Assembly: GCA_035529315.1 (NCBI GenBank)
Contig: DATKWZ010000037.1
Coordinates: 1 to 64,000, forward strand
Source of the DNA: Anaerolineae bacterium
GTDB lineage: Bacteria > Desulfobacterota > Desulfobacteria > Desulfobacterales > ETH-SRB1
DNA: 64,000 bases
Direction of reading: 5' to 3'
Shown here: in pieces, positions 43,484 through 53,021 of the stretch
Numbering within the stretch: position 1 is the first letter of the stretch
Layout of the letters: each line of letters opens with the position of its first letter
Program-made: the position numbers and the translations under genes
The notes under the pieces: generated by a model
Seen by the model: only the letters and a program-made list of their open reading frames with translations
Database searches by the model: none
Told to the model about the DNA's origin: nothing

Positions 43484-44421
43484 AATATATTGATACGATA
43501 AGAAAAATATCCAAGCGGCTCTTAAAGGAAAAAACAGTCGATATGGTAATAGGTTTCCGTAAGGGAACAGTGCCGATGATAAATGAGCCATGTTTTACAA
43601 ACAAACCGGATGATGTGGATAGTCTGGTTTGGGACAGTAACTGCGGAATCAACCTGGCAAACTATCTAACCAACAGAAAGGAAAAAATTGCCATTATTGC
43701 CAAGGGATGCGATTCAAGAAACATTATTACACATATAATTGAAAACAAGGTTAAAAGAGATCAACTGTTTATTATTGGAGTGCCGTGCAAGGGGATGATC
43801 GACAGGCATAAGATTGCATCGATGTTTGAAGAGGAAATAATCGAGGTTGCGGAAGAGGGAAATATTGTCATTGTTAAGAGTGCTGGTTTTGAAAAAAGGC
43901 TGGAAAAATCAGAGATCCTGCAGGAAAACTGCGCAGTATGCATCCACCGCAATCCTGTTATATACGATGAACTTGTTGCCGAACCCGTAAAGGAACAGAC
44001 AGAGATTGACAGATATAAAGATGTGCGCAGGATCGAAGAGATGCGGGTGGAAGAAAAAAATAATTTTTTTGACAATCTCCTTTCACCCTGCATCCGCTGC
44101 TATGCATGCAGAAATGCATGTCCCCTTTGCTACTGCCCCACATGCTTTGTGGACGAATCCCGGCCTCAGTGGTTAGGAAAAAGCATTGATCCCACAGACA
44201 TTAAAACCTTCCATTTACTGAGGGCTTTTCACTGCGCCGGCAGGTGCACGGATTGCGGCGCCTGCCAGCGTGCTTGCCCAATGGGTATAAATGTCAGAAT
44301 ATTTACAAAAAAACTGGAAAAGGATTGTTTTGAATTATATGGCTGGGAATCAGGCCTGTCCCTGAAGGAACGCCCCCCTCTTGATACATACAAACCTGAT
44401 GATCCGGATTTAGGAATTTAA
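43477..44421 (+). CDS. FrhB-like/FlxC-like iron-sulfur subunit
   Basis: A 314-aa protein. The first 170 residues resemble the FrhB/FdhB-type domain (IGFRKGTVPMINEP; IIAKGCDSRNIITHI). The C-terminal part holds two [4Fe-4S] motifs (CIRCYACRNACP and CTDCGACQRACP) plus a CYCPTC between them. The start overlaps the mvhD end. By position it is an electron-input or wiring subunit of the Hdr-Flox-type complex. The exact equivalence with FlxC is inference. Confidence 0.8.
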   Translation: MLKYIDTIRKISKRLLKEKTVDMVIGFRKGTVPMINEPCFTNKPDDVDSLVWDSNCGINLANYLTNRKEKIAIIAKGCDSRNIITHIIENKVKRDQLFIIGVPCKGMIDRHKIASMFEEEIIEVAEEGNIVIVKSAGFEKRLEKSEILQENCAVCIHRNPVIYDELVAEPVKEQTEIDRYKDVRRIEEMRVEEKNNFFDNLLSPCIRCYACRNACPLCYCPTCFVDESRPQWLGKSIDPTDIKTFHLLRAFHCAGRCTDCGACQRACPMGINVRIFTKKLEKDCFELYGWESGLSLKERPPLDTYKPDDPDLGI

Positions 44422-44428
44422 GCATACC

Positions 44429-45475
44429 ATGAAGATCATAAGAATTGACAAGAAAAATTGGGCCGAAGATATTGAAAATTTAAGTGGATCTTACCGATTA
44501 TTCGGCCCTGTTAAGGATAATAGCTCTCATATGTTTAAAGAGCTTAATAAGGGGGAGTTGCCGGATTTAAATTATTTCAACACAACCCTTTCACCCAAAT
44601 CGATTATTTATCCTCAGTCTGAGGTTATGCTTGAATATAGCCTGGATGAAAACAAAGAAAATCATCATGTAATGAAAGAGGTAAAAAAGGATTATTCCCA
44701 ACGCGCTGTGATCGGGATCAGACCATGTGATGCAGCGGCTTTTTCATTGGTCAAACGCAACTTCAACACCCCTGAATATAAGGACCCATACTGGACAAGG
44801 GCTTATGAGACAACCACATTTGTCGGGCTTGCATGCAACAACCCGCAGACCACATGTTTCTGCCGAACCGCCGGCAACGGCCCTTTTCATGAAGATGGAC
44901 TTGATGTTCTCCTTATAGATATGGGAGATCATTTTTTTGCAAAAATAATTTCTTCAAAGGGTGAAACCCTGTTAAAGGCTGCCGGATGGAAAACCGAAAC
45001 TGATGCCGAGACCAGCGGCAATCTGGTTGCAGCCATGAAACAGAAAGCAGAAGACGCAATAACCGCATCTGTTTTTACAGATAAATTAAAGAACAAAAAA
45101 ATTACCGACCTTTTTGACGCCCCATTTTGGGAAGAGCTGGCTTTTGCATGCATAAACTGCGGAACATGCACATATGTTTGCCCGACATGCTGGTGTTTCG
45201 ACATTCAGGATGAAATTTACGGGCTCTGCGGCATACGCATGCGGAATTGGGACAGCTGCATGTTTCCTCTTTTTACTCTACATGGATCAGGGCATAATCC
45301 AAGAAATACAAACATGCAGAGGCTCCGGCAGAGGTTTATGCACAAACTGAAATATTATGTGGACAAATACGGCAATGGGATTCAATGTGTCGGATGCGGT
45401 CGATGCATACGTCTGTGTCCGGTAAATATCGACATACGAAAAGTTTGTGATTTGATGAACAGTTATAGTGCCTAA
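44429..45475 (+). CDS. HydB/AsrA-like (FlxB-like) iron-sulfur subunit
   Basis: A 348-aa protein of the sulfhydrogenase beta / anaerobic sulfite reductase A type. It has IGIRPCDAAAFSLV, TCFCRTAGNGP and two [4Fe-4S] motifs (CINCGTCTYVCP with CWCF, and CVGCGRCIRLCP). It lies seven bases after the previous gene and precedes the FAD/NAD subunit, the same pairing as HydB-HydG or AsrA-AsrB. It carries electrons between the flavin subunit and HdrA. The stop codon falls in the first bases of a dispersed repeat (agtgcctaaa). Confidence 0.88.
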   Translation: MKIIRIDKKNWAEDIENLSGSYRLFGPVKDNSSHMFKELNKGELPDLNYFNTTLSPKSIIYPQSEVMLEYSLDENKENHHVMKEVKKDYSQRAVIGIRPCDAAAFSLVKRNFNTPEYKDPYWTRAYETTTFVGLACNNPQTTCFCRTAGNGPFHEDGLDVLLIDMGDHFFAKIISSKGETLLKAAGWKTETDAETSGNLVAAMKQKAEDAITASVFTDKLKNKKITDLFDAPFWEELAFACINCGTCTYVCPTCWCFDIQDEIYGLCGIRMRNWDSCMFPLFTLHGSGHNPRNTNMQRLRQRFMHKLKYYVDKYGNGIQCVGCGRCIRLCPVNIDIRKVCDLMNSYSA

Positions 45476-45650
45476 AATTCATAAAGTATATTAAAGTGCC
45501 TAAAGTTAAGGTATTCTGCTTATTTTAAAGTTACAAGCAACTGAAGAAAAGTTAAAATTGGCCGCGCCGGACCTGCCTGCCGGCAGTGGCGCATTCCTTA
45601 ACTTTAGGCATTTTAGGCACTTTAGCTCATTTTAGGCACTTTACTTATTT
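45473..45650. repeat. MITE-like element, gtgcctaaagttaagg family, copy 2
   Basis: The left end attaaagtgcctaaagttaa (45490-45509) and the right end ccttaactttaggcatttta (45596 on) are inverted. The internal GC-rich hairpin is gcgccggacctgcctgccgg. It fills the gap between the FlxB-like and FlxA-like genes. Confidence 0.7.
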
Positions 45651-45664
45651 CAGGGGAATGTAGA

Positions 45665-46510
45665 ATGCAAAATCCATATCTGCCTTATCCGGTTCGTATA
45701 GAGGAAATAATAACCGAAACCGAAGATAAAAACATTAAAACATTCAAGCTGGTCTTTTTAAACCCTGATGACGAAAAGAATTTTTCATATAAGGCAGGAC
45801 AGTTTGCAGAGCTTTCAGTGGCGGGAAAAGGAGAGGCGCCCATAGGAATTGCATCTTCACCCACGGAAAAAGGATATCTGATGTTTACCATCAACAAGGC
45901 CGGGCTGGTTACAACCGCCCTGCATTGCATGAAACCTGGGGACATTATCGGTATTCGCGGACCTCTCGGCAACAGTTATCACTGGGATATCCTTGAAGGA
46001 AAAAATATTGTCATAATCGGCGGCGGCTTTGCCTTTACCACGCTTCGCTCCTCCATAGTATATATGCTTGATCCTGCGAATCGCCCGAATTTCAAAGAAA
46101 TCCATGTGATTTATGGCGCACGGTCTCCCGGAATGCTCCTTTACAGGGATGAACTTGCTGAGTGGGAAACTCGTGATGATATTAATATGCATATTACCGT
46201 GGACAGCACAGATGATCCGGACTGGAAATACAATGTAGGATTTGTACCAACAATCACCGAGCAGAAAGCGCCTCCGGCCACTGCAGACACCTACGCAATT
46301 ATTTGCGGCCCGCCGATCATGATTAAGTTTACCCAGCCGGTATTAGACAAGCTTGGCTACGCCCATGATCACATAATAATGTCCCTTGAAATGCGAATGA
46401 AGTGCGGCATTGGAATTTGCGGCAGGTGCAATATTGGAAAAGAATTCATATGCAAAGACGGACCGGTTTTTACGCTAGCCCAGCTAAACAGTATGCCAAA
46501 GGAATATTGA
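45665..46510 (+). CDS. FAD/NAD(P)-binding [2Fe-2S] subunit, FlxA/HydG/AsrB-like
   Basis: A 281-aa ferredoxin-NADP reductase-type module. The FAD domain (about 10-100) has GQFAELSV and GIASSP, and the NAD(P) domain VIIGGGFAFTTLRS and ICGPPIMIKF. A C-terminal [2Fe-2S] site like that of dihydroorotate dehydrogenase B follows (CGIGICGRC and CKDGPVF). It is likely the NAD(P)H-oxidising port of the Hdr complex. It is preceded by GGGGAATG and separated from the FlxB-like gene by a repeat of about 180 bases. Confidence 0.9.
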   Translation: MQNPYLPYPVRIEEIITETEDKNIKTFKLVFLNPDDEKNFSYKAGQFAELSVAGKGEAPIGIASSPTEKGYLMFTINKAGLVTTALHCMKPGDIIGIRGPLGNSYHWDILEGKNIVIIGGGFAFTTLRSSIVYMLDPANRPNFKEIHVIYGARSPGMLLYRDELAEWETRDDINMHITVDSTDDPDWKYNVGFVPTITEQKAPPATADTYAIICGPPIMIKFTQPVLDKLGYAHDHIIMSLEMRMKCGIGICGRCNIGKEFICKDGPVFTLAQLNSMPKEY

Positions 46511-46549
46511 GACATATTAAACTTTTTACAAAACAGTCCTTTTTTAATA

Positions 46550-46578
46550 TTGACATTTATCAATCTATAATATATAAT
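46550..46578 (+). promoter_or_regulatory. Consensus promoter of dsrC
   Basis: TTGACA (46550-46555), a 17-base spacer and TATAAT (46573-46578) match sigma-70 consensus at all twelve positions. The start near 46585 gives a leader of about 65 bases, so dsrC can be strongly expressed apart from the Hdr operon. Confidence 0.85.
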
Positions 46579-46649
46579 TTTTTAAATTAATTAATGTGAA
46601 ATTAAAAGGCGAAACGCTATAATATTTTTTAAAAAAGGAGGATTTTTAA

Positions 46650-46967
46650 ATGCCAACAGTTGAATTTATGGGTAAAACTTTTACCGTAGATGAGGACGGA
46701 TTTATTGATGATTTTAAAAATTGGTGCCCTGAGTGGGAACAGTGGGTGAAAAAGGAAGAGGGCATTGAAGAGCTCAATGAGGAACATAAAAAGCTTGTTG
46801 CAGTTCTTCGCGAATATTATGAAAAAAATGGAATTGCTCCAATGGTTCGAATACTTTCCAAGGTTACAGGATTCAAACTGAAACATATATATGAGCTTTA
46901 TCCGTCTGGACCAGGCAAGGGAGCATGTAAGATGGCCGGTCTTCCAAAACCTACAGGATGCGTCTAA
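46650..46967 (+). CDS. dsrC: DsrC, sulfur-carrier partner of dissimilatory sulfite reductase
   Basis: A 105-aa DsrC/TusE-family protein that carries a trisulfide made by DsrAB and is reduced by membrane complexes such as DsrMKJOP. Both redox cysteines of true DsrC are present in the flexible arm: Cys93 and the penultimate Cys104 (CKMAGLPKPTGCV). TusE proteins have only the latter. A strong AAGGAGG, a perfect promoter and a close terminator mark a monocistronic, highly expressed gene. dsrAB is not in the window. Confidence 0.97.
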   Translation: MPTVEFMGKTFTVDEDGFIDDFKNWCPEWEQWVKKEEGIEELNEEHKKLVAVLREYYEKNGIAPMVRILSKVTGFKLKHIYELYPSGPGKGACKMAGLPKPTGCV

Positions 46968-47006
46968 GTCAAGAAATCAATGGCCTGTTTAACATATTTT
47001 TAAGTA

Positions 47007-47039
47007 AAAAAGCTCCGCATATTATGCGGGGCTTTTTTT
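47007..47039 (+). terminator. Rho-independent terminator after dsrC
   Basis: The stem aaaagctccgcat/atgcggggcttttttt has a three-base loop and T-run, and is 40 bases after the dsrC stop. Confidence 0.9.
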
Positions 47040-47057
47040 ATTAAGGTAAAAATAATC

Positions 47058-47513
47058 ATGTCTTCAATGGATGATATAGACAGAGAAATTCTAAACAGGA
47101 TACAGTCCGACTTTCCGATAACCCCCCGCCCCTATCTTACCGTGGCTAATGATCTGGGTCTTTCCGAAGATGATGTTTTAAAGCGACTTGCCGTGTTGAA
47201 GAAAAAAAGGATTATCAGGCGAATAGGGGGTAACTTTGTCCCTGAAAAATTAGGATTTGTCAGCACCCTCTGCGCAGCAAAGGTGCCGAAAAGTAAAATT
47301 GAATTCTTTGCTAAGGAAGTAAACAGCCATCCTGGAGTAACTCATAATTATAAACGGGATAACAGGTATAATATATGGTTTACCTTTATTGCTCCATCCA
47401 TGGAGGAAATAGAAAAAAACCTTAAAAAGATCTCCGATAAAACGGGAATAACAGACATTATCAATCTGCCTGCAACAAAGGTTTTTAAGATAAAGGCTCA
47501 CTTTGATCTATAG
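47058..47513 (+). CDS. ahbA: Siroheme decarboxylase subunit, AhbA-like (Lrp/AsnC family)
   Basis: A 151-aa protein. A winged-helix part (about 5-60) is followed by an AsnC-like domain with RIGGNFVPEKLGFVST and VTHNYKRDNRYNIWFT, typical of AhbA/NirD-type subunits that remove acetate side chains of siroheme. Sulfate reducers make heme by this Ahb route. Only one of the usual two paralogues is here, so its partner AhbB must be elsewhere. A regulatory Lrp function is less likely. Confidence 0.8.
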   Translation: MSSMDDIDREILNRIQSDFPITPRPYLTVANDLGLSEDDVLKRLAVLKKKRIIRRIGGNFVPEKLGFVSTLCAAKVPKSKIEFFAKEVNSHPGVTHNYKRDNRYNIWFTFIAPSMEEIEKNLKKISDKTGITDIINLPATKVFKIKAHFDL

Positions 47514-47533
47514 CAGGTTGTGAGAATTAATTA

Positions 47534-48397
47534 ATGAAGGATATAAGGGTTGCGGTTGCTATTTTCAATTCGCCTGTCAATAAAACCGAGCATAATATTG
47601 ACCGCATGGCCAGGTGGGTAAAGGAAGCAAAGAGGAAAGGCGCTGAAATAATCTGTTTCCCTGAAATGAATGTTACAGGGTACTGTATACATAAGGATAT
47701 TAATGAGATAGCAGAGCCTGTTTCAGGCAGGGTAACACAAGACCTTTTACGTTTAGCCGGAGAGGAAAAAATTGTTATTCTTGCGGGTATGGCTGAGAAA
47801 GACGTAACAGGCCGGATATTTGCGAGCCACCTGGTTATTACGCCTGACGGTGTTTCAGGTATATATCGAAAGCTGCATATAGCTCCCCCTGAAACCCCTT
47901 TTTTTACTCCGGGCACCGAAATTCCGCTGTTTGAGACAAGAGGAGTAAAATTTGGAATTCAGCTTTGTTATGATGCGCATTTCCCCGGGCTTTCCGAACA
48001 TATGGCTATAAATGGAGCGGAAATAATCTTCATTCCACATGCATCTCCAAGAGGAACTCCGGACAAAAAATTCATGTCATGGATGCGGCATCTTCCTGCA
48101 AGAGCTTATGATAACAGCCTTTTTATTATCGCATGTAACCAGACAGGTAAAAACGGCAAAGGGCTTACTTTCCCGGGCGTGTCGGTGATAATCGGTCCAT
48201 GCGGCAAAATTATAAAGAAAAGGATAAGCAGCAGGGAGGGTATAATGGTCGGAGATTTAAAGGCTGATGACTTGGCCAGGGTGCGAAATAACAGGATGCA
48301 TTTTTTCCTTCCGAACAGAAGGCCATGTCTGTATAAACGTCTCGAAATTTCTACAACCTATTGGAATTCCTGTGACTTTGGTCGAGTAGTTAAATAG
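47534..48397 (+). CDS. Carbon-nitrogen hydrolase (nitrilase superfamily)
   Basis: A 287-aa hydrolase with the catalytic triad Glu (CFPEMNVTGY), Lys (YRKLHIA) and Cys (QLCYDAHFP). The substrate, an amide or carbamoyl compound, cannot be told. It follows the ahbA-like gene by 20 bases. The last 15 or so residues (STTYWNSCDFGRVVK) are encoded by a dispersed intergenic repeat also present at 57281-57378, so the natural C-terminus has been altered. Confidence 0.9.
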   Translation: MKDIRVAVAIFNSPVNKTEHNIDRMARWVKEAKRKGAEIICFPEMNVTGYCIHKDINEIAEPVSGRVTQDLLRLAGEEKIVILAGMAEKDVTGRIFASHLVITPDGVSGIYRKLHIAPPETPFFTPGTEIPLFETRGVKFGIQLCYDAHFPGLSEHMAINGAEIIFIPHASPRGTPDKKFMSWMRHLPARAYDNSLFIIACNQTGKNGKGLTFPGVSVIIGPCGKIIKKRISSREGIMVGDLKADDLARVRNNRMHFFLPNRRPCLYKRLEISTTYWNSCDFGRVVK

Positions 48398-48453
48398 TCG
48401 AGTTGTAAGGGTTCTTGAACCACTCGACCACTTGTAAGCGAAGCCGAACTAAG
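48347..48453. repeat. Dispersed inverted repeat (tcgagttgtaagggt), copy 1
   Basis: About 100 bases match 57281-57378 at roughly 80%. It includes inverted gtcgagttgtaaggg and cactcgacca. The copy covers the last codons and stop of the nitrilase gene. Confidence 0.75.
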
Positions 48454-48455
48454 TT

Positions 48456-48641
48456 CTATGATTTTCTGCTTCGTATATAATCCAGAAGATATGCTATCCC
48501 GACCAGAAAAACAGCAAGACCGGCTACATGGAAAACATCGGTTTGAGCATAAAAAAATCGTGTTAAAATAACCGCAAAAACAACTCCGAGTATGGCCCTG
48601 ATTACAAATATATGAAATTGATTCAAAATAATTACCTGCAA
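48456..48641 (-). CDS. Possible small two-helix membrane protein
   Basis: A frame of 61 codons starting at TTG predicts two hydrophobic helices (FVIRAILGVVFAVIL and FHVAGLAVFLVGIAYLL) and a basic end. A second TTG at about 48623 has AGGT upstream and may be the real start. The composition is protein-like but no family is recognised. Confidence 0.5.
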   Translation of the reverse strand: MQVIILNQFHIFVIRAILGVVFAVILTRFFYAQTDVFHVAGLAVFLVGIAYLLDYIRSRKS

Positions 48642-49132
48642 TATAATTTATTATAAGAAACTTTGATGAACTCGTAAAAAGTCATACACCAAGTCATTGC
48701 GAGGAGCGCAACGACGAAGCAATCTAATAAATATAAGCACTTATCTTATACGAGATTGCTTCGCTTTGCTCACAATGACATATTCTGGATGCCGGATCAA
48801 GTCCGGCATGACGATTTCGAGACTTTTTACGAGTTTATCAACATTAAAGATTTGTGTCAAATTTATCTGTTTTTTTCTTTACTTAATTATCAGTTATTGT
48901 TATAAATAAATTTTTTAGATGTTAAGTGTAATAAAGGGGGCGTTTTGAGCAAAGTGGAAAATCTTTCCGTCGTAGCATGCTGAAAACATTAGATTTCTCC
49001 CTGTCGTCGATCTGCTGGTCGATCCGGCAGAGCCCTTTGGCGGACGCTGAACCCGATTTTTTACAAGTTCAGCAACAGTTGGAAAGTGAGCAAAATCGTC
49101 TTATATAATAAGGTTACAGGAGGATTATAAAA
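48642..49132. other. Intergenic region with MITE-like element
   Basis: The left half is the element 48663-48841. The right half (48842-49132) shows no gene until the ribosome site ACAGGAGG before 49133. Confidence 0.5.
48663..48841. repeat. MITE-like element with 21-bp inverted ends
   Basis: ttgatgaactcgtaaaaagtc (48663-48683) and the complement of 48821-48841 agree at 20 of 21 positions. Inside is another palindromic unit (gtcattgcgaggagcgcaac and agattgcttcgc) and ccggatcaagtccgg. The end motif also occurs at about 4731-4748. Confidence 0.85.
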
Positions 49133-49288
49133 ATGGACATCAGCAGGAAGTTGGGTATTTTAGTTTTTTGTGCTGTACCGGCGATTGTTGGCGGAGGTAT
49201 TGTTTACGCTATTTTTGGGAATTATGCCCCTGTTTTCATATATGAAATCCTTCTTTTATTCGTAGCTTTCGGCATTATCAGCAAGTAA
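49133..49288 (+). CDS. Small two-helix membrane protein
   Basis: A 51-aa protein with a strong ACAGGAGG ribosome site nine bases before the ATG. After the basic start MDISRKLG two hydrophobic helices follow (about 8-27 and 33-48), with GGG in between. No family is recognised. The ribosome site and composition make it a likely real gene despite its size. Confidence 0.65.
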   Translation: MDISRKLGILVFCAVPAIVGGGIVYAIFGNYAPVFIYEILLLFVAFGIISK

Positions 49289-49485
49289 AACTGGGTGTTC
49301 GAAAAATCCCGGATTTTGAGGCCAGGGACAAGGGATAAAAATCTTACTGCCGGCGTCTGCCTGTGCGTTGCATCTGTCTGCGCGCTATTTTTCACCAAAC
49401 AGGCCCGAACGGGCCGTTTCCGGATCGAAATTTTATTCCAAGCAGTAAATTATTAGTACTTATTGATTTTGTTCTTGGAGATACT

Positions 49486-50571
49486 ATGCGAGATGGTAAT
49501 TCTCGAAATATCATTTTTTGGTTTTTTCTGAGCCTTTTTATTCTTTCAATTGCAATGCTCACATGGCTTATATGGCCATTTATATCGATAATTATTCTTG
49601 CCTCTGTTATGACAGGAATTTTCAGCCCTGTTTTTAATTTAATAAAAGTAAAAGATAAAATAACACCCCCTTTTGCCTCATTTTTAACCTGCGCTCTAAT
49701 ATTTTTTGTCGTGCTTATTCCAATAGTATTTTTTATTGGCATACTATCAAAAGAGGCACATGATCTTTATGTAACCGCAAAAGGTGCATTATTAAATGAC
49801 CATATAAAAAATCTTATTTCAAGCAGCGGTCTTCTTGAAAAAGCAAACCTTTTGCTTAAGAATTTCAATGTTGAAATAACTGGAGATGCTCTAAACAAGA
49901 CTATCTCAGAAATTGGTAAAATTATCGGTCTTTTTCTTTACGAGCAGGCCAGATCAATCGCCTCGAATACACTTGCGTTTTTTGCAAACATATTTCTCAT
50001 GCTTCTTGTTATCTATTTTCTTTTAATTGACGGCGCCAGGCTGATTTCTTTTATTACAGACCTTTCCCCGCTCCCTAAAGAACAGGACGAAAAATTAATT
50101 CAAAAGTTCAAGGATATGGCGGGAGCCATTCTGATCGGCAACGGGCTTGGTGGTTTGATTCAGGGAATCCTGGGCGGAACAGTTTTTATGCTGTTTGGTT
50201 TAAAATCACCTTTTCTGTGGGGTGTGATAATGGCTCTGCTTGCATTTCTTCCTATAGTAGGAATAGGAGTTGTATTTATACCTGCGGCCATATATCTTTT
50301 TTTAAAAGGACAGATCGGCGCAGCTATTTTCTTTGTTATTTTTTATATAATCATTTCCGGCACCATTGAATATATCTTCAAGCCAAAAATAGTGGGCCAG
50401 CGCGTTAAAATGCATACACTTCTTGTATTCTTTTCCATAATCGGAGGCCTTAAGCTGTTTGGAATTGTTGGCATTATATACGGCCCGCTTGTTGTAACCG
50501 CATTTTTGACCCTGACCGATATTTATCATGCCAGCTACCGGAAACTGCTTGGGCCAAAGGAATTGACATAA
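49486..50571 (+). CDS. AI-2E family transporter (PerM-like)
   Basis: A 361-aa membrane protein with about eight transmembrane segments. It carries the family's conserved C-terminal region ([41 protein letters not shown]). Members are putative exporters or, in some cases, Na+/H+ antiporters; the name AI-2E does not prove autoinducer transport. The start at 49486 has GGAG; the longer frame from 49363 is unlike the family. Its TAA overlaps the gyrA ATG by one base. Confidence 0.9.
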   Translation: MRDGNSRNIIFWFFLSLFILSIAMLTWLIWPFISIIILASVMTGIFSPVFNLIKVKDKITPPFASFLTCALIFFVVLIPIVFFIGILSKEAHDLYVTAKGALLNDHIKNLISSSGLLEKANLLLKNFNVEITGDALNKTISEIGKIIGLFLYEQARSIASNTLAFFANIFLMLLVIYFLLIDGARLISFITDLSPLPKEQDEKLIQKFKDMAGAILIGNGLGGLIQGILGGTVFMLFGLKSPFLWGVIMALLAFLPIVGIGVVFIPAAIYLFLKGQIGAAIFFVIFYIIISGTIEYIFKPKIVGQRVKMHTLLVFFSIIGGLKLFGIVGIIYGPLVVTAFLTLTDIYHASYRKLLGPKELT

Positions 50572-53021
50572 TGTATACTGGAAAAATGTCGGAAATCAGC
50601 ATTGAAAACGAAATGAAAAAATCTTATCTTGATTATGCCATGAGCGTGATCATAGGAAGGGCTTTGCCGGATGTGCGTGACGGCCTGAAACCTGTCCATC
50701 GACGCGTACTGTTTGCAATGCGTGAGCTCAAAAACGACTGGAATAAACCTTATAAAAAGTCTGCCCGAATTGTCGGAGATGTTATCGGCAAATACCATCC
50801 TCATGGCGATACTGCTGTCTATGACACGATTGTGAGGATGGCGCAGGATTTTTCTTTAAGGTATCCCCTTATAAACGGCCAGGGAAATTTTGGCTCTGTT
50901 GACGGGGATTCTCCTGCTGCAATGAGATACACAGAGATCAGAATGATGCGCCTGGCGCATGAGATGCTGGATGATCTGGATAAAGAAACAGTTGAATGGA
51001 CCGCTAATTATGATGAATCATTGAATGAGCCTTCAGTGCTTCCTGCTAAGATTCCCAATCTTTTGATCAATGGTTCTTCCGGCATAGCGGTCGGCATGGC
51101 AACCAATATTCCGCCGCATAATCTTTCTGAAATAATTACAGCAATAAATGCGATAATAGACAATAATGCAATTTCATGTCAGGACCTTATAAAACTGGTG
51201 CCTGGTCCCGACTTCCCTACAGGCGGCATTATTCACGGAACAACCGGTATATTTAACGCGTATAAAACCGGACGCGGTATAATCCGTGTAAGAGCAAGAA
51301 TTCAAATCGAAAAGGACAAAAGAACACAAAGTGAAACCATAATAATTACAGAACTCCCTTATCAGGTTAACAAAGCCAGACTTATTGAAAAGATTGCCGA
51401 AATGATAAGGCACAAGCAAATAGAAGGGATAAGATATGTAAGGGATGAATCCGACAGAGAGGGAATGCGGATCGCTATCAGCCTTAAGAAAGATCAGGTT
51501 CCGGGGGTGGTTATTAATCAGCTTTATAAGCACACACAGATTGAAAACACCTTTGGCATTATACTTCTTGCTATTGTAAACAATCAGCCAAAACTTCTAT
51601 CTTTAAAAGAGATCCTTAAATATTTTATTCTTCACCGCAAAAACATAATTATTCGGCGGACCACCTATGACTTGAAAAAGGCACAGGAGCGCGCGCATAT
51701 ACTTGAAGGCTTGAAAATCGCCCTTGATAATCTTGACGATGTTATTTCCCTTATTAAAAAATCAAAATCCCCTGTTGATGCAAAAGCAGGTCTGATTCAA
51801 AAATTTAACTTAAGCACAATCCAGGCTCAGGCAATATTGGATATGCGCCTGCAAAGGCTTACCGGTCTTGAACGCGAAAAAATATTAGAAGAATACAAGA
51901 ACGTTTTACAAGATATCACAAGATTCAAAGAAATACTTGCCAGCGAAAAAATGGTGGAACAAATCATCAAAGAGGAGCTTTCCGAGATACAAAACGAATT
52001 CGGAGATCCTCGCCGCACTGAAATACTGGAAGCTACAAAGGAGATTACAATAGAGGACATGATTGTTGAAGAGGATATGGTCGTTACCATATCCAGCAGC
52101 GGTTATATAAAACGGAATCCGATTACCCTTTATCAAAGCCAGCGGCGGGGCGGTAAAGGAAAGACAGCCATGGGAATAAAAGATGAAGATTTCGTCAAAC
52201 ATCTCTTTGTAGCCTCCACTCACCATACATTTCTTTTTTTTACAAATCTGGGTAAGGTTTACTGGCGCAAAGTATATGATATCCCTCAGGCAGGTCGTTT
52301 GAGCCGCGGCAAGGCAATCGTTAATTTTCTTAACTTCGCAAAGGATGAAAAGCTTGCAACAGTGCTTGACGTACCGTCATTTGAACCAGGTTATCATATT
52401 ATTAAGGCCACAAAAAAAGGGCTTGTAAAAAAGACCGATCTTATGGCTTACAGCCGCCCCAGGGCAGGAGGTATCATAGCCTTGAAACTTGCCGCAGATG
52501 ATGAGTTGATCGGAACACGGATAACAGATGGAACAATGAATGTGTTCTTGTGTTCTGCCATGGGCAAATCAATACGTTTTCACGAATCTGATGTTCGTTC
52601 AACAGGCCGAGTTGCAAGTGGTGTACGCGGACTGAGGCTGGCTCCTGGTGACCCTATAGTCGGCATGGAGGTTTTGAGCCATGGCCAAACCCTGTTTACC
52701 GCCACAGAAAACGGGTACGGAAAAAGAACATCGATTGATGAATATCCTGTTCAGAAACGCGGTGGCAAAGGTGTAATTACTATTAAAACAAGTGAGCGGA
52801 ATGGGCTCGTAGTTGCAATGCTTCTTGTGGAAGAGGATGACGACCTTATGCTCATGACTAACAGCGGCAAGATTATACGCATACCTATAAAAGGGATTTC
52901 GATTATCAGTCGCAATACCCAGGGCGTAAAGCTTATAGATATTAATCCCGGAGAAAAGGTCGTGGGAGCTGCCGGGCTTGCTGAAAAGGAAGAGGAAAGG
53001 GTAATACAACTCAATGAATAA
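50571..53021 (+). CDS. gyrA: DNA gyrase subunit A
   Basis: The breakage-reunion subunit of gyrase (816 aa). The active-site tyrosine is Tyr120 in [10 protein letters not shown]. The quinolone-determining region reads [11 protein letters not shown], with Thr81 where E. coli has Ser83. The C-terminal beta-pinwheel has the GyrA box QRRGGKGK, which separates it from ParC. AAAGGA precedes the start. It follows the PerM-like gene by overlap and itself overlaps gpsA. gyrB is not in the window. Confidence 0.97.
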   Translation: MYTGKMSEISIENEMKKSYLDYAMSVIIGRALPDVRDGLKPVHRRVLFAMRELKNDWNKPYKKSARIVGDVIGKYHPHGDTAVYDTIVRMAQDFSLRYPLINGQGNFGSVDGDSPAAMRYTEIRMMRLAHEMLDDLDKETVEWTANYDESLNEPSVLPAKIPNLLINGSSGIAVGMATNIPPHNLSEIITAINAIIDNNAISCQDLIKLVPGPDFPTGGIIHGTTGIFNAYKTGRGIIRVRARIQIEKDKRTQSETIIITELPYQVNKARLIEKIAEMIRHKQIEGIRYVRDESDREGMRIAISLKKDQVPGVVINQLYKHTQIENTFGIILLAIVNNQPKLLSLKEILKYFILHRKNIIIRRTTYDLKKAQERAHILEGLKIALDNLDDVISLIKKSKSPVDAKAGLIQKFNLSTIQAQAILDMRLQRLTGLEREKILEEYKNVLQDITRFKEILASEKMVEQIIKEELSEIQNEFGDPRRTEILEATKEITIEDMIVEEDMVVTISSSGYIKRNPITLYQSQRRGGKGKTAMGIKDEDFVKHLFVASTHHTFLFFTNLGKVYWRKVYDIPQAGRLSRGKAIVNFLNFAKDEKLATVLDVPSFEPGYHIIKATKKGLVKKTDLMAYSRPRAGGIIALKLAADDELIGTRITDGTMNVFLCSAMGKSIRFHESDVRSTGRVASGVRGLRLAPGDPIVGMEVLSHGQTLFTATENGYGKRTSIDEYPVQKRGGKGVITIKTSERNGLVVAMLLVEEDDDLMLMTNSGKIIRIPIKGISIISRNTQGVKLIDINPGEKVVGAAGLAEKEEERVIQLNE

